Below are positions 47,001-60,008 of a stretch of DNA of 64,000 nucleotides, piece by piece. The position numbers and the translations under genes are program-made. The notes beneath the pieces are model-generated. The model was not told where the DNA came from. It did no database searches and worked only from the letters and a program-made list of their open reading frames with translations. Origin of the DNA: Holothuria scabra (Eukaryota; Echinodermata; Holothuroidea; Aspidochirotida; Holothuriidae); contig CM074185.1 of assembly GCA_037179385.1 (NCBI GenBank), positions 5,637,371-5,701,370 of the forward strand, written 5' to 3'. Numbering within the stretch: position 1 is the first letter of the stretch; each line of letters starts with the position of its first letter.

Positions 47001-49980
47001 AACAAGACACGAGGTTAATTTATCTCCCTCACCCCTCAGAAAAACTCTGACATTTCCCATGAAATCCCATCAGAAATTTCTCTTGGAATGTTGGCACACC
47101 GGAAGTACTTTCCATAGGAAATGCTAAAGATGGGGAATGCTTCCCCAAGGGGATTTCATGGGAGTTTTAGTTCTCATTGGCATACATATTCTGTGCCGTC
47201 TGTTAAATTATCACTGTCAGAACTTTTTGACCAGGGATTCCAATAGTCCTTGCAGATGAATCTTACAGAAGCTGACGAACATACATGACCATCTCTATAT
47301 CTTTCTCCGTTCGTCACATTTTCAATTGATGCATACATTAAAACATCTACAACTGATAAAATTTGGATACTGCAGTCTTGTGAAGCACAATATATTACTC
47401 TACATTTAATTTGTGTGGATGAATAGTTTGTTTTGTAATCTCCATATCCAACTAAATTCCCACATTCTCAATTTTCTCAGAAGACTGTAAATTTTAAAGC
47501 CAATTTCCAACGTGTAGTATATTTTAATGGGCTTTTAAAAAGGACCGATTTATGTTGGAAATACCAAGCCTTATTTGAAAAACTCCAACCCACATTAACC
47601 CAGCCTATGCTGGCAACCTGTTGGCTAGAAGAGTAAAGTAAATTTGATTAACAACGCAATGTCCGATCACCATCCAGGAGAAAAACAAAGTAAACATAGC
47701 AGTCTAGACCAAAATTAACTTATTTTACTTCCACTCATTGTCTTCAGACTTACAGTAGAGTTGCATGAATTCAACTTCAAACTTGGCATTTCCTCGCACG
47801 AAATGACCTGTCCCATCTCTGACCTTGCCTTACTGCAGCCTGTAACTTATTTGTACACAATGCTACTAACGTAAACAATACAAATACACTACAAAGTTAG
47901 GTAGATAGATTTGATACAATAGTAATGCTTGTAGTACGTTGAATGCTAGCTAGCTGTGATCACTGAAGCTAGCTCGACCCGACTTCGGCTCATAAGGTCA
48001 TGGTTGATCTTTCAAAAATATCCCGAGACGTTATGGATTCAATATTAGCTAACACAAAAACTTTCTTGAGAAAATTATGAAATACAAAAAATAATTTACT
48101 CCTTTTCACTTCAGAAAACTATAATAATATTCTAGTTCACCTACAGTTATGCTCGTGAGACGATTGCAATACCCTTATTGGCCTCTGAATAAGATGTTTG
48201 TTGATTTTTATGCCTCTGTTATAAAACTTTGATATTCGGAGCATATCATTGGCCGATATGTTCGCGTGCATATGAATCCGTGTTAAAACAATTTTGTTTA
48301 GTGCAAGAGAGACAGGGTGGCGCCAGGATTTGCCAGACAGGGGGGGGGGGGGAAAGCTCCCCGACAGGGGACAGTATTTCAAGGCCCCAACAGAGGCGAT
48401 GAGTTAGTCCCGGGACGTGACTTGGTAGAATTTGAGGCGCGCGCAGCGTGCAGGAATTTTTGGCTTTCTTTTTAACAAAAACTTAAATATCTGGAGTTTA
48501 TTGAAGACACATTAAAATTTTTGAGAGATATTTGGCTTTTGTTAGGGTGTTGGGGTGTTTATTAAAGAATCTGCCCTTCATATGGTCAAAAAAACGTCAT
48601 TTAGGCGACAGCTAAAATTGATTTGGGTGTATGCATTTACCCTTACTAGGCCTACATGTTAAGACTTTTAGACGACGCAGGAAGTTTGCCCGAAAAATTT
48701 TTATTTTTCTGAACGCAGATTTGAAAATAAAGAGCTGAATATATTGGAGAAATTTTGGAATTTAACGTAAGAAAATTTGGTTTTAAGGGCATAATTGAAA
48801 AATTTCGGTTTTCATTTAGTGATATGCCTTTCAAGAGCGAAATTAGATAGAATATCGGAATGACTAACAGAGTTGACTTTGGTTATTTATTTTACGGAGT
48901 ATCCATCGAAATTGGAAAAAAATTTGCCACTGTTAACAATCGGAAGCTTACATTCTGGAGAAAAATTTCTAATGTTATGAAAGATTTGAGGGTTTTGTAA
49001 AAAAATTTAATCTTACAATAAAAACCAAGTAGGGAGTGATCTGAAGTTTTACTGGAGTTTCTTGTTATCATGTTGCAGATTAAGGCTCTCGGACCACATT
49101 GGAAGATTTTCCAACGGAAAAAGTTTGGCTTCCTATCTATTTGAAGTTTTGTATTTTATACTTTTACAAAGGCTTAGGAGAGCGTTTCAGTTTGGGAGGG
49201 GCAGAATTGCTTTTTCATGTCCAAAAAACGTAATCCTACCCGAAATATTGTCTAAGAGGAGCGCACAGAATTTTTGAAAAATTGAGAACCCCGGACAGCA
49301 GGAAATGGCATTTTGCTGGCTCGTTACAGAAACAAAGCAGTCATTTTTGAACTTCCCTTCGCAGTAAAGTTCTCACTCCATTTTATTGCCCCAAAACAAC
49401 AAATAATTTGTAAGCCTGCATTGTTCTGTTAAGTTAGTTCGATAGAGATTTGCGGCTGTTTCTAACCGATTGATTTCAGTCGGACTGGACCGCTATAGCC
49501 ATTTCATTCAGTTGTGGCTCAAAAGGCCTCTTTTCCAATCCCCCTCCCCAAGCTCTAAGGTATAAGCATATCTCTGGATAGGAAATTAAGTCTCTGGAAA
49601 GGTATGCTTTATATTTTTGGTAGTAATCTAACTCCTTGCTAACATTACTTAGGGAAAAAGTCGGAGGAGCAAATTCCCCTCTTGCGCCCCAAACGTAGAG
49701 CCCCCACTGACCACTGGTGGAACTTGTTCCTTCAACCCCCAGGCCAGTAGCCCTCCCCCCTAGGAATTATCTCTGTAAACTCACATTTCTCACAACCCAT
49801 GATGCAGGGTTTACCCAAAGAAGTTGGGGACGTCAGGCTTTCTGATAGAAGACAACAAATATAAATTGATGTTTATTGTGACACAATTTCAAAGTTGAGC
49901 TTTTTATCAGAATTCTTTAGGAAATGCAAGGGTTGACTAGAAAGATTTGCGCTCCGGAGAAACACCTTTGATAATTTTAA
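44001..49980. other. AT-rich stretch with no recognised gene
   Basis: About 6 kb. It contains a G13 run at 48340-48352 and a small inverted repeat at 47041-47170. A segment near 46440-46500 has CCAGATATAAATTCCCAT and CACATATGGATCTTAT, resembling the right part of the short element at 30104-31476. A possible but unsupported exon lies at 46707-46856. No LINE, LTR or host domain was recognised otherwise. Confidence 0.45.
47041..47170. repeat. Small inverted repeat
   Basis: TCCCATGAAATCCC (about 47055-47068) pairs with GGGGATTTCATGGGAG (about 47149-47164). The flanking AAAACTC and GAGTTTT also match. About 130 bp overall, MITE- or hairpin-like. Target duplications not evident. Confidence 0.6.
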
Positions 49981-49984
49981 TAAG

Positions 49985-52105
49985 AAATTTTTAAATCTTT
50001 TAAGTAATTGTCTTCCTTGGGTACCCCATACCAAAAAGAGTAGTAACCGGAATTCGAAGAACTGCCATACTCAACTCTGATAGTACAAAGTATCGTTCAT
50101 TCAAAAGGTACCTCCGTAGTCGGTCTGCTGTTGCTTTGAACGAGTATGAACAATTTCGAAATCGTCTTACCTCTGTCATCAGACAGGCTAAGAAATTTTA
50201 CTACAGTACTTTGTTCAGCAATAGAACGCAGAATACGAAATCTACGTGGCGCTCAATTAATACCCTGTTATGTGGTCAAGGTACTGATTTTACTCCTGCT
50301 AAGATAATTCATCGTGGAACTAGTATTTCGAATCCTTTCGATGTTGCAAATATCTTTAATGATTATTTTACTGCCGTTGGTCCTTCTACACAGGTTGGGA
50401 TTTCCCCCTCACACTGTAGCTATAATTTGTATCTGTCCAACAGCTGACTCTCTGCTGCCGGTTGTTAACTCTCTCTTTATTAGTCCAGTAACATGCGAGG
50501 AGGTGCTAAATAAAATAGTTTCTCCTAAAAATTCTGCTGCTGGTTTTGATGGGATTTCCTCTATGATCCTCAAAAATGTGGCTCATTCCCTGTGCACCCC
50601 ACAAACCTATCTTTTCAATCTTTCGTTAGAGAAGGGTATTGTACCTAGTTCTCTCAAAATTGCACGTGTTGTTCCTGCCTTTAAATCTGGTGATAAAGAT
50701 TCAGTTAATAATCACAGACCTTTTTCAATTTTACCATGTCTCTCCAAAGTACTTGAAACACCCATGTTTATTCGATTACATATATTTTTTTTGTTAAGCA
50801 AAATCAATTGTGTGATTACCAATTTGGGTTCCTTCCTGGGCGTTCGACTTCGCGGTGTTAGAGGTACTGCACTGGATTGGTTTATAAGTTATGTTACTGA
50901 TCGTTACCAATATGTTGACATTAACAATGTAAATTCTGTACTTAATATTATTACTTGTGGTGTTCCCCTATTCTATGTCCTTTGTGGTTTATTTTTTATA
51001 TCAATGATCCACACAGAACTAGTAATGATTTTCATGTAATTCCTTATGCTGACGATACTTTTTTTTATTCCATTAATGACCCTCAGTTGTTTACTAAATG
51101 TGATACAACATGAATTTGTCAATGTTCACAACTGGTTTTGTGCAAATAAGCTATCTCTCAATGCAAGGAAAACCAATTTTGGTATTTTTACTTCACCTCC
51201 TAAGCAGTTTAATCAGAGTATAAAAAACAAACAACTTTGCGGTATTAACATACAGCGTTCAAATATTACTGAGTTTCTTGGTGTGTCTGTTGATTCTCAT
51301 CTTTCCTGGACTGATCATATTCAGTATGTTAGCATGAAAGTTTCGAAAGGTGTAGGGATGCTTAAAAGATTTCTACAACTTCTTCCTAGGCAAATTTTGG
51401 TTTCCCTGTATAATACCCTTATACTCACTTATCTCACTTACTGTAATATCATTTGGGGAGCATATCGGCATCATACTGCACCTCTTTTTGCTAGTCTTAA
51501 CCTTCTTAATATGAATGATTTAAATCGGTATCATATCGGGTTGTTTTTTTTTTTTTTTTTGTGACTGGCTACACAACAGAACCCCGTCAATATCTAGTAC
51601 TCATTTTCAGTTTCGTGATAGCCATTACCATTAACCTTGTCGTGCTTCAAATCGGTTTGTCACTCCCATATGTAGACTTAGGTCATCTCAACTTGTTCTT
51701 CGATTTATAGGTGCAAAACTACGAAACTCTTTCCACTTGGAAGTTACTAACTGTAAAACACCATATGAATTTGAAAAGCAGCGTAAAGTTTATTTTATTG
51801 CAAAGTACCTTTGAACTTCCGTCTTTGATCTTCCGTGTTTTTGTGTTTTTCTTCCCTTGTGTCGCGTATTCTGTTTGTTTTTTAAGGAGTGTCAACACCC
51901 ACAAACTCCTAGGAGCTTTTACTTGCCACTCCTCAGTCTCTTACCTTGTTTTGTTAAGTTAAGTAATTATTCCATGGTGTGCGTAAGCATTATAATCCTT
52001 ACACACTGCAATTTCGTTACCTTTTCCACTCTCAGAATGTTGTTATTTTTTTATATTATGGTAAGAGATTGGAATAAAGTCGTATTGAACTGAACTTAAC
52101 TGAAA
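49985..52105 (+). pseudogene. CR1/L2-like LINE, 5' truncated and frameshifted
   Basis: Reading frames on the + strand give KYRSFKRYLRSRSAV...RNRLTSVIRQAKKFYYS (pre-RT), NSAAGFDGISSMILKNV, ARVVPAFKSGDKDSVNNHRP, SILPCLSKVLE and TALDWFISYVTDRYQYV. These are followed by the catalytic PYADDTFFF (about 51041-51064), ANKLSLNARKTNFGIF, EFLGVSVDSHLSW and CNIIWGA. The C-terminus LRNSFHLEVTNCKTPYEFEK ends with TGA near 51810. At least three frameshifts, a deletion in the RT fingers and a T18 run at about 51543-51560 inactivate it. The tail ends TGAACTGAACTTAACTGAA near 52105, a short-repeat 3' end typical of CR1/L2 clade rather than poly(A). Confidence 0.8.
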
Positions 52106-55100
52106 ATGAAGCAAGCTGCTGCGGTTGGTAATTGCGACTGGCATTTGATACCGCTCCACGAAGAAACTCAAAACTTCCTTCAATATGGGTTAGGAGCCTT
52201 TTTGAAGAGAGGCAATTTCACCCACCATAACAATCCTTTTCAGAGCATCACTTTTAAATGCATTCCCTTTTCAATAACAAAAAACGATGGTTTCCTAGGT
52301 GTTGGAAAAATGACTTCAAGAAGTTGATTAGATTTGTAACTAAAAATTGAGCAGCTGATTTAATTTCAACTGATTTTATTATAAAACTGTCGGTTGCGAT
52401 TATCCTTGCAAGATCTTCAAAAATTGACCCATGAATTCCAATGCACACATTCTTCACATTTATATCTCCAGTTTATTCATAATTTGGCACTAAGATTTGA
52501 AAGTGTAATAAATACAATGTGTAACCATACCATCGAAAATCCAAAACGAGTTGTTTGCTTACGTTTACCGCATTCAGTAAAAGTCAGTGATCACAATTTA
52601 AATACAGCAAGGTAAACAGATGGAAGAGTATGCGCCCACAATGACTCCAAGGCAAAAGTGTTTGTAATTGCTTTGTAAGCTGAGGGCAGCATTTTGGGAA
52701 CAACACATAAAAAACCTAGCTGCCTTAGCCAATACTTTTGACGGGGGGGGGGGGCGGCCATTTGCACTGGCAGGGCCTGATCGCCTCCATGGGCGGGGTT
52801 TCTACTGGATAAGCTTAAAAACATTTAAGCCCCCTCAGAAACAATTTGGTGCAATGTTTAGGTCGTTTTTTGGGGGGTTCATAAGTTAAATTTTGTCCAG
52901 AATCCAACTGGTATCTATGAAAACATACCCCTCTAGCTAACTCCATGCAAAAACTTAACAAAGGCATTCTGTAATATATCGTCTGACTGAGCATTCAGTA
53001 TTGGAATGTTTCTATTTTATGTGCACAAGCATAGTAAAAATTTAAAAATAAGTGACAAACTTCATCCATAGGTTGTACAGTCCTTGGATGATTATTACAC
53101 GCAACTGTAATACTGTATCAAAGTTTGATTTAAAACTGTGCTTCCAATTTAAAAAAAAAATGTTCTAAATATATTCTATGTTGCTGATGTTCTGGATCAA
53201 ATGCTTCACCCCATCATTCCAATGACAAATGCTGCTGCAGTAACATTCATAGAGACAAAGTTGTTACAAAGTAAACGTAAATCTTTTCTAAAACCACAAG
53301 TTTTTTGGTTAATTGTTACGGGTAGGAACCAAACGCCTAGTTGGTTAATTGTTATGAAAGGGGAACCAAGTGCCTAACTGGAAACTTCCAGATCAATAGA
53401 CCAAATGGGAATGATGTCATTATAATCTTTTCCTGTGCTACAAATTTAGGTTTTTGAGATGTGAGTTCATCTTTCTATAATATTGAAGAAAACTAACCAT
53501 AATGATTTTACTTTCTCTGAGAATACCACATTTTGTGCTCCGAAAACTAAGATACTTGCCATGAAAATGGGACAAAATTTGTAACATTCACCCCACGTGT
53601 CAAAGAACAATTACTGTAGCACATTAAGGAACTGCTTATTCCCTTTTAATAGTATTAAAATACATGTGATATCCTGCTAAGCAATAACCAAATGTTCACA
53701 AAACAAAACCAGCCCCCCCCCCCCAAAAAAAAATAATTGTCCATTCATCTGACACTGCCTTTGCATTGAACGTCTACTCTGTACCCTCAGTCTGCTTTAA
53801 TGGTATTGTAAGTGTGATTATCAAGGCCATTTTTCTGAGTATTTATATCCAGTTACTCTGGAGGCACTTCTATTTAATGGCGTTAGCATAACTGTTTCCT
53901 GTGAATGTATAAAGTGAGAGAATAGAGGTGAAAATCTTAAACCCATTCCAGATAGGGCAAAAAATCTTTCTAAAACTACGTTTCATCACTTTCAGCCAAT
54001 TGATAATGAGCTGGGCTATAAAACTCAGTCACACTGAAAATTGAATCATAGTAATGAAATAAAAATATACCGGCATGGGCAGTTATTTTCAAAAACCAGT
54101 GAGGAAAATCAAGTTTTTTTTTTGGGGGGGGGGGGGGGGGTCGTTACCGGCAACATGCAATAAAGTAATTGGTCAAAGGAAAATTCAGTTCACCGCTCTG
54201 TTGACCCATCCATGTCCTTAACAATATTATAGGTGCAACTATGAATCACCCCAACTGATGCTAAACATTTATCTCCTATACAATAAAGATTGCTGAATTT
54301 CGCAAGCTTATTGAAAAAATTACAGTTTTCTCAAATTGCCCAATTTAATGCAAACACCTTGTGAAATGTTTACCCCCAAATTAAAAAGAGACATGTTACG
54401 GCAGTATAAATAATCAAGGAACATACGATCGGGCGCTTTTCCTTCATTTAAATGGCTAGTTATTGAAAGCACTAACCTGTCTTAGGTCTTGGGTCTAAAT
54501 CCAGCCAGGGTGCATGATGACAGTAGCTGCTTTTTCCCAGTTTCTATTGAATGAGGAAAACATGTTATTACAGAACAATATGAAATTTTATGAGGACCAT
54601 GGACAGCTTTTTTTAGTGACCAATTTTCAGTATTTATCGGAAGTGGAAAGAACTTCTTCTTACAAGTTTACCACATTTAAAAAGTTGCAATATGTCTTTG
54701 AGTGTAGCTAATTCCTTTGTAATAAAATTTTCTTGATACTGACTTGACTACAGTGAATATAGCAACACTTGTCAAAGTTAAACATTCTCCACAAGATGTT
54801 ACTTGAAGAAGTTGCTTTCCATTAATAAGACACATTCTGTTTCACATACAATTTTTTTAAATGCAAAAGAATTGTATCTTGAACATGAAACAATTTATGT
54901 AAACTCCTAGCCTATTGGGCATAATAATAAAATCCACTTCATTTTCTCACCCTTTTGGGAGCTTTAAATCCAGTATTAAACATTGTTTAGTGGTCAGTCA
55001 GTCACATTATTAGTTTCTCAGTATGTGAGAGTTAGCGACCCTATAAACTTCTAAAGCTCATGTGGTGTGTTTTTCTGAAACTATGAAATATAAAAGAAAC

Positions 55101-55657
55101 AAATTATGTCTTCACCACTTGAATAGCAAATATACTCAAGTGCAAAACTTTAAATCTGTGACAGTATCAAGGTCACTGCCCAGTACGAAAGCACTGAAGG
55201 AAACATGTCTACAAAATATCTCAGATGTAGGATCTTTTCTTAATGACAAATACAACAGAAAAAATAGAGCCCAGACTAAGAGAGTTACAATAGTGAGCTT
55301 TATAATTACTGCACATCCCAGGCTATTACAGTATTCCAGCACCATTTCACATGAAAAGAGGGAAGTCATTTAAGTAAATCTACCCCACTGTAGGTACAAT
55401 TATATGAGGGATCCAAGGTACGTACTTCCATCCCAGTATCCCAGGGCCCTCTCCTGAACTCTTTTTTGCAAAATGTGAACAGTTCTCCCCCAAATGGCAA
55501 AAAATGTTGAAACATGGCTCTGCATTTTGTTACACTGCCATGGGGAATGAAATTTACAGTCTCTAGTCTCTATAATGTGACACAAAAAACCCGCCAATGC
55601 TCCCATCATAAACAAATTACAGTAAAACTGTAACCTAACCCTAGCCCTTGTCCTTAC
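52106..55657. other. AT-rich stretch with G/C homopolymers, no recognised gene
   Basis: About 3.5 kb without supported features. G12 at 52743-52754, C12 followed by A9 at 53713-53733, and T10 then G17 at 54114-54140 are present. Open frames of 60-103 codons have no recognisable domains. Confidence 0.45.
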
Positions 55658-55786
55658 AAAGTGTCTTGATGTATTTTCTAAATGGATGAACACCGGCGAA
55701 CTTCGCTTTCTCTTTTCGACTAGTGTCCAGAGGTAACGAGGCAGGCGTGTACTAATCGCTCCCAATCCTGCTCCTGGGACCGCCAT
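55658..55786 (-). CDS. Possible first coding exon of an unrecognised gene
   Basis: The minus strand starts ATGGCGGTCCC and encodes 43 residues (MAVPGAGLGAISTRLPRYLW..., ending SRHF). A gtaagg donor follows in phase 0. The basic, hydroxylated, acid-poor N-terminus would suit a mitochondrial presequence, but this is only an impression. The open frame continues past the donor to 128 codons with no pattern, consistent with intron read-through. I could not find the next exon on the minus strand. It may be chance. Confidence 0.25.
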
Positions 55787-56805
55787 TTAACGTCCTCATC
55801 CCATAGACGTGAGCGTATCCCCAGTCTTTAGCAGCTTTCCCAAAGGCTAAGTGGGGGTGAAGGTTACTTGCTCTGCTCCACTGCTCAACAGCTGAACGGA
55901 GCAAGCGGACAACTTCCTGAAACGGACAACCAAATACCCAATTTTGGAATATACCAATTTTTTAAACCCCCGAAGCATCACTGTTCACCGTCATGCTGAA
56001 CAAGCCACAGAAAGTTACCAAGCACTCGCAGACCAGTGGCCAAGGACGGGTGGGGTTCATGCAGGGGAAAAAAGACCCTGAAATTCCCTCAAACAAATTG
56101 CCGTGATACACTTCACATTCGACAACCTACAAATTTGTTAGTTCCATACTTCCTCGATGCCATCCATGCTAGACTAGGCCTAACTTAAAATAAAAGTAAA
56201 AAGTATATTAACAATAGCGCTAGCCTAAGTCTATACGTTATACTTAGTGATACAGCCATGAACAACAACTTTATAGACTACAAGGCTACAGTGAATCTAT
56301 GCTAGCCAACAATAGCGATAGACCTAACGTTACTCGATCGCCAGGCATACACTACCCTATAATGCTACGTTACATAGTGACACTTTCTACTGTGCACCCG
56401 AGTAGTTTTAACGTCTCGAAATTCTCAGACAATCTTGGACAAAACTGTTGGGACACTTTGCCATAATATTCTTGAGTTTCAGTTCGAAGGTTTGCATGAA
56501 TCCGACTCCCCCGCTACCCTTTCAATAATACGCTGAAAGAGAGACTATAAGCCGTGAATAGGCTAACTGTGGTCAACATTTCGAAGGGGATCGGGGGTGG
56601 CCCAAGAAGTTTTGTCCAAGATTGTCTGAGCTCCACGCGTGTTATTTACGAGAACAAATTCAACAGATAATGGTTAATTTTTCGTGCCGACTTTTTCGGA
56701 AAAGGTTTTTCGGAGGCTTATAGGTCTGAGGATTTTAGCGTAATGAAAGTAGCATAAAGAGTTGTTTTCATGTGTTGTTTGATTCATTTGTTTACATTCA
56801 TTCAG
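55787..56805. other. Region between two candidate divergent exons
   Basis: About 1 kb lying between a minus-strand candidate first exon and a plus-strand candidate exon. It could hold a promoter but no TATA box or clear element was identified. A short inverted repeat TTGCTCTGCTCC...GGAGCAAG occurs near 55870-55905. Confidence 0.35.
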
Positions 56806-57028
56806 AGTCAGGACGATAATAAAAAAAAGACTGTTGCAGGTATTTGCGTAGAATTTGCAGCTCGTAAGCCAGGGGCGGAGGCTCCGGCAGAACGCCTACC
56901 AATTCCACCTTGTAATCCAGATGCAAACTCAATTAAAAACATGTTTAAACTTGGAGGAGACAATTTTAGAGCCAATGATTTAACATTGGAAATACGGAAG
57001 GAGGCTTGCGGATATTTTTCAGACCCGG
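56806..57028 (+). CDS. Candidate exon of unknown gene, next to LTR insertion
   Basis: After a pyrimidine-containing acceptor (cattcattcag, ends 56805) an open frame encodes SQDDNKKKTVAGICVEF, AARKPGAEAPAERLPIPPC, KNMFKLGGDNFRAND and KEACGYFSDPG. A donor-like cgg|gtaatc follows 57028. Its amino-acid composition looks like real protein, unlike neighbouring frames, but I do not recognise the family. The frame stays open past the donor until the BEL LTR at 57064. So either the LTR sits 35 bp into the intron or it interrupts a longer exon. Confidence 0.4.
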
Positions 57029-57063
57029 GTAATCGCCAGAATACGTTCTATTTCGATAGATGC

Positions 57064-57446
57064 TGTTGTGGCAGGTTGAGTTACCCGTATTAGGTCGTGA
57101 ACTGTGTTCATGGTACGAGAGAAGAGTTTGCGACCTCCTAGTATTATTTATCTATTCAGTCAAGTGTGACTGCCTACGTGTTGCTTACTATACTAGGCAT
57201 AGTGAAGCAAAGGCGGCTATCAAGAGCTATAATTCGTGTTCAGGAGGCGCAACAACTAGTTATTATCCTGCTTTCTACCTAATTTATTATTTTTTAGTTT
57301 TGGGGTGTTTTAGTGATATTTTTGGCTGCACATTTCTGAAATAAACAAAGATTATCTATCCAATCTCCTGGAAACGTCGGCTTTAGTGCCGCATCCATAT
57401 GTACGATGTGAATTAACCTTTAAAATGCCAGTCTTGCAGAATCATG
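57064..57446 (+). repeat. BEL 5' LTR (alignable part)
   Basis: Aligned by eye with 63491-63910. Shared landmarks are GTCAAGTGTKACTGCCTACG, TTCGTGTTCAGGAGGCGCAA, TCTCCTGGAAACGTCGGCTT and CCGCATCCATATGTACGATG. The LTR probably extends further, to somewhere before the gag start at 57727; its 3' edge and primer-binding site were not identified because the other LTR is replaced by microsatellite. Confidence 0.8.
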
Positions 57447-57726
57447 TATCCACTTTGAATAATTTTATTGAGAATTTAAATGCTAATTTTTTCATTTACA
57501 GAATTAAAATATTTCGTATTTTATAGAATTTTTCTGAATTTTTGGTTTTCTAGTTTTGATATGTATTTTGTATTTTTGTGCTTTTTGCGGTGAACCGTTA
57601 TGTACTTACGTCATTCAAGAAACATAAGAGAAGAAAACAAAAAAAGGAAATCACTGTTTTGACGTGTTAGTTATTTATGCATAGTGACGTGTTCGCCATT
57701 TCGCGTCGATCCTCATAGGTGTAGAA

Positions 57727-59275
57727 ATGAGTCTACACGAAAGTTCACAGTTAATTCCAGAAGAAAGTCGGGCTCAGGCTGATGAGGTCAGGAGGGTAGA
57801 GAAGTCTCAGGAAGGCCCCAGTGAGGAGTTGAACACTTTAAAGGGATCCTGTCGAGGTTATGTTGGAAGACTAGTTGGCAGTATAAAGAAATCGAGGTCC
57901 TTCTCGCGGATGTATCCAATTCCATGAATATTATAGTTTGATAGAAGGATCTGCAGCTGAGGATGCAAATGGAATGTTTAATGCTTAGGAAGCCAACTGT
58001 AAGGAGTTTCGTACTAGGGTTGAAGAGTGGATCGCTGAAATTGAAAAAGTGTCACCGGTCCGGTCCAGGAGAGACAGTCGTGCTACAGAACACAGATCTA
58101 CCAGTAGCATCGCGACTTCGTCCAGACTCATGGAAGCGAAAGTCAAGATGGAGTTAGCGAAACAGAAAAAATCCCAGTTCTCAGAATTAAATAAATTAAA
58201 GCGGCAGCAAGTAGAGTTAGATCTCAAGAAGGCGGAAATGCAAATTGAAAACGCGATTGCAAATGCAGGAGTGGAAGTAAAAATCATAGAAGAGGAAGAG
58301 TCGAGTGGACAGTGGTTCTTTTAAAGGACTTAAACCTGGATGGGGAGGTAAAGTACCCAAACATGTTTCAAAAGTTGAAGTCAGTGCTCCTGATGCCCTA
58401 GACGGGAAAGGGATTGGTAATGGGGTTTCGACTACCTCTCAAGCTTCAAGCCTGAATGAACCACAAGAATTATACCATGCTATTTCTGCTACTGTTAATA
58501 TGCCTAAGCTAGAGATGATCACCTTTAGTAGGGATCCTTCAGAATTTGGGGGATTTATGAAAAGTCACGAAGCAAGTGTGGCTTCGAAAACAATTACTGG
58601 TAACACCAAAGCCCTAAACTTACATTTCTCATGCAAAATTGAAAGGGTAAGGCTCCTAAAACTATCGAAGATTATGTATTGTTGAAACCTGATGTTGGGT
58701 ATCAGAAGGCAATCGATATACTTCGTGCTCAATTTGGTCAGCCACATGTAATATGTCATTCACTGTTGACAAAGGTATTTAATCGCCCTTAAATTAAGTC
58801 GAATGATGGTGTAGCTCTGTCTTCCTTGGCAAGGATAATGACAAAGTGTCAAATTATTGTGGATCAAATAAAATATGGTGTAAATTTAGATAGCACAGAT
58901 ACGCGTTTAAAAATACAGCGTTTACTTCCAGTTTATTTGCAATCAAGCAGGGCCAAGAAACCCTACAAGATGATTGGCTCTGGTAAAGACCCAAAGTTTT
59001 TAAATATGACTGAGTTTATTGAGAGAGCAACCAAGGCTGCGAATAGTATGTACGGCTCAAACATAGGAAAGGCAAGGGAGCAAAGGCAAATTTCAAAGGG
59101 AAATTCAGGTGTTCGTAAGGCATTGGCCTTTGCTACAAGTAATAATAAGGATTCAACTGAGTCCAGAGTTATTTTGTGTCCATGTTGTAAGGGTGAGCAC
59201 ATTTTGGCTTCGTGTAAAGAGTTTCAACAGAAAAATCAAAAGGAGAAGTTTAAGTTGCGGCGTCTTAAATAATGT
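57727..59275 (+). pseudogene. BEL/Pao gag relic
   Basis: Starts ATGAGTCTACAC; frames 57727-57860, 57963-58324 and 58305-58685 and then 58686-59272 together make a BEL-type gag. An N-terminal coiled-coil-like basic region (MEAKVKMELAKQKKSQF, LKRQQVELDLKKAEMQI) comes first. Next is the core MPKLEMITFSRDPSEFGGF and a capsid-like YLQSSRAKKPYKMIGSG. A zinc knuckle CPCCKGEHILASC (C-x2-C-x3-H-x4-C) ends it at about 59180. Stops near 57927 and 57947 and frame changes near 58320, 58640 and 58790 break it. Confidence 0.75.
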
Positions 59276-60000
59276 GACAACTGTTTTAAACCATTCCATA
59301 GAGCATTTTATTGCAAATTGAAACCTGGGTGAGGGGTTCAAGGTTGTGAGAGAAAGCACCGCAATCTGTTACATTGGGTACCTCAAAGGTCAGGTGAGGT
59401 TCAGGGTCTTGATGGGGCCGGGGTTGGTACAAAACCCACGCCAGAGGAGCGTAAGCCACTGGCAACCAATATGTCTATGGTTTCTTCTCAGAGAGTGTGT
59501 ATGAAAGTGTTACCAGTCAAAGTAGAAAGTAATGGTTCAGTGGTGAATACATGGGCCCTACTTGATTCAGGTAGCGATACCTCGCTCTGTGAAAGGGGAT
59601 TAGTTGAAGGATAAGGCTTGTCTGGAAAAAGCAAAACCTTTAACCTAAAAACTGTCATAGGTAATGAAGACGCCTTAGGTATTGAGGTGAGTCTCTTAGT
59701 TGGAGATATACAGAGTAAATAATATAGAGAGATGCCCAGTGTATTGACAGTCGATAAATTGCCCATTTCGTCTGAAAATATGCCCACCGAGGGAGACTAA
59801 ACCAAGTGGCCTCATTTGAAAGATGTGGATATACCCGTTACAAACTTAAAGGCGGTTAAGCTCTTTATTGGTAGTGACACTCCGAAGCCTTTTGGGTGCC
59901 AGAGCAAAGAAAGGGGAGGCGGAAGGAACCGTATGCCGTACGCACTCTCTTGGGGTGGACCCTTGTAGGGCCACTTAGTAAAGGTCAAAGAAACTTGAAC
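59276..60000 (+). pseudogene. BEL/Pao aspartic protease relic
   Basis: Reading frames continue from the gag zinc region (VTTVLNHSIEHF, QRSGEVQGLDGAG) into VNTWALLDSGSDTSLCERGL at about 59540-59600. This contains the D-S/T-G catalytic triad of a retropepsin. NLKTVIGNEDALGIEVSLLV follows. Stops interrupt at about 59612 and 59720. Confidence 0.65.
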
Positions 60001-60008
60001 ACATTACA

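Noticed and set aside
55062..55373. 103-codon open frame on the + strand
   Set aside because: Unpatterned, with an equally long antisense frame; no splice or domain support.
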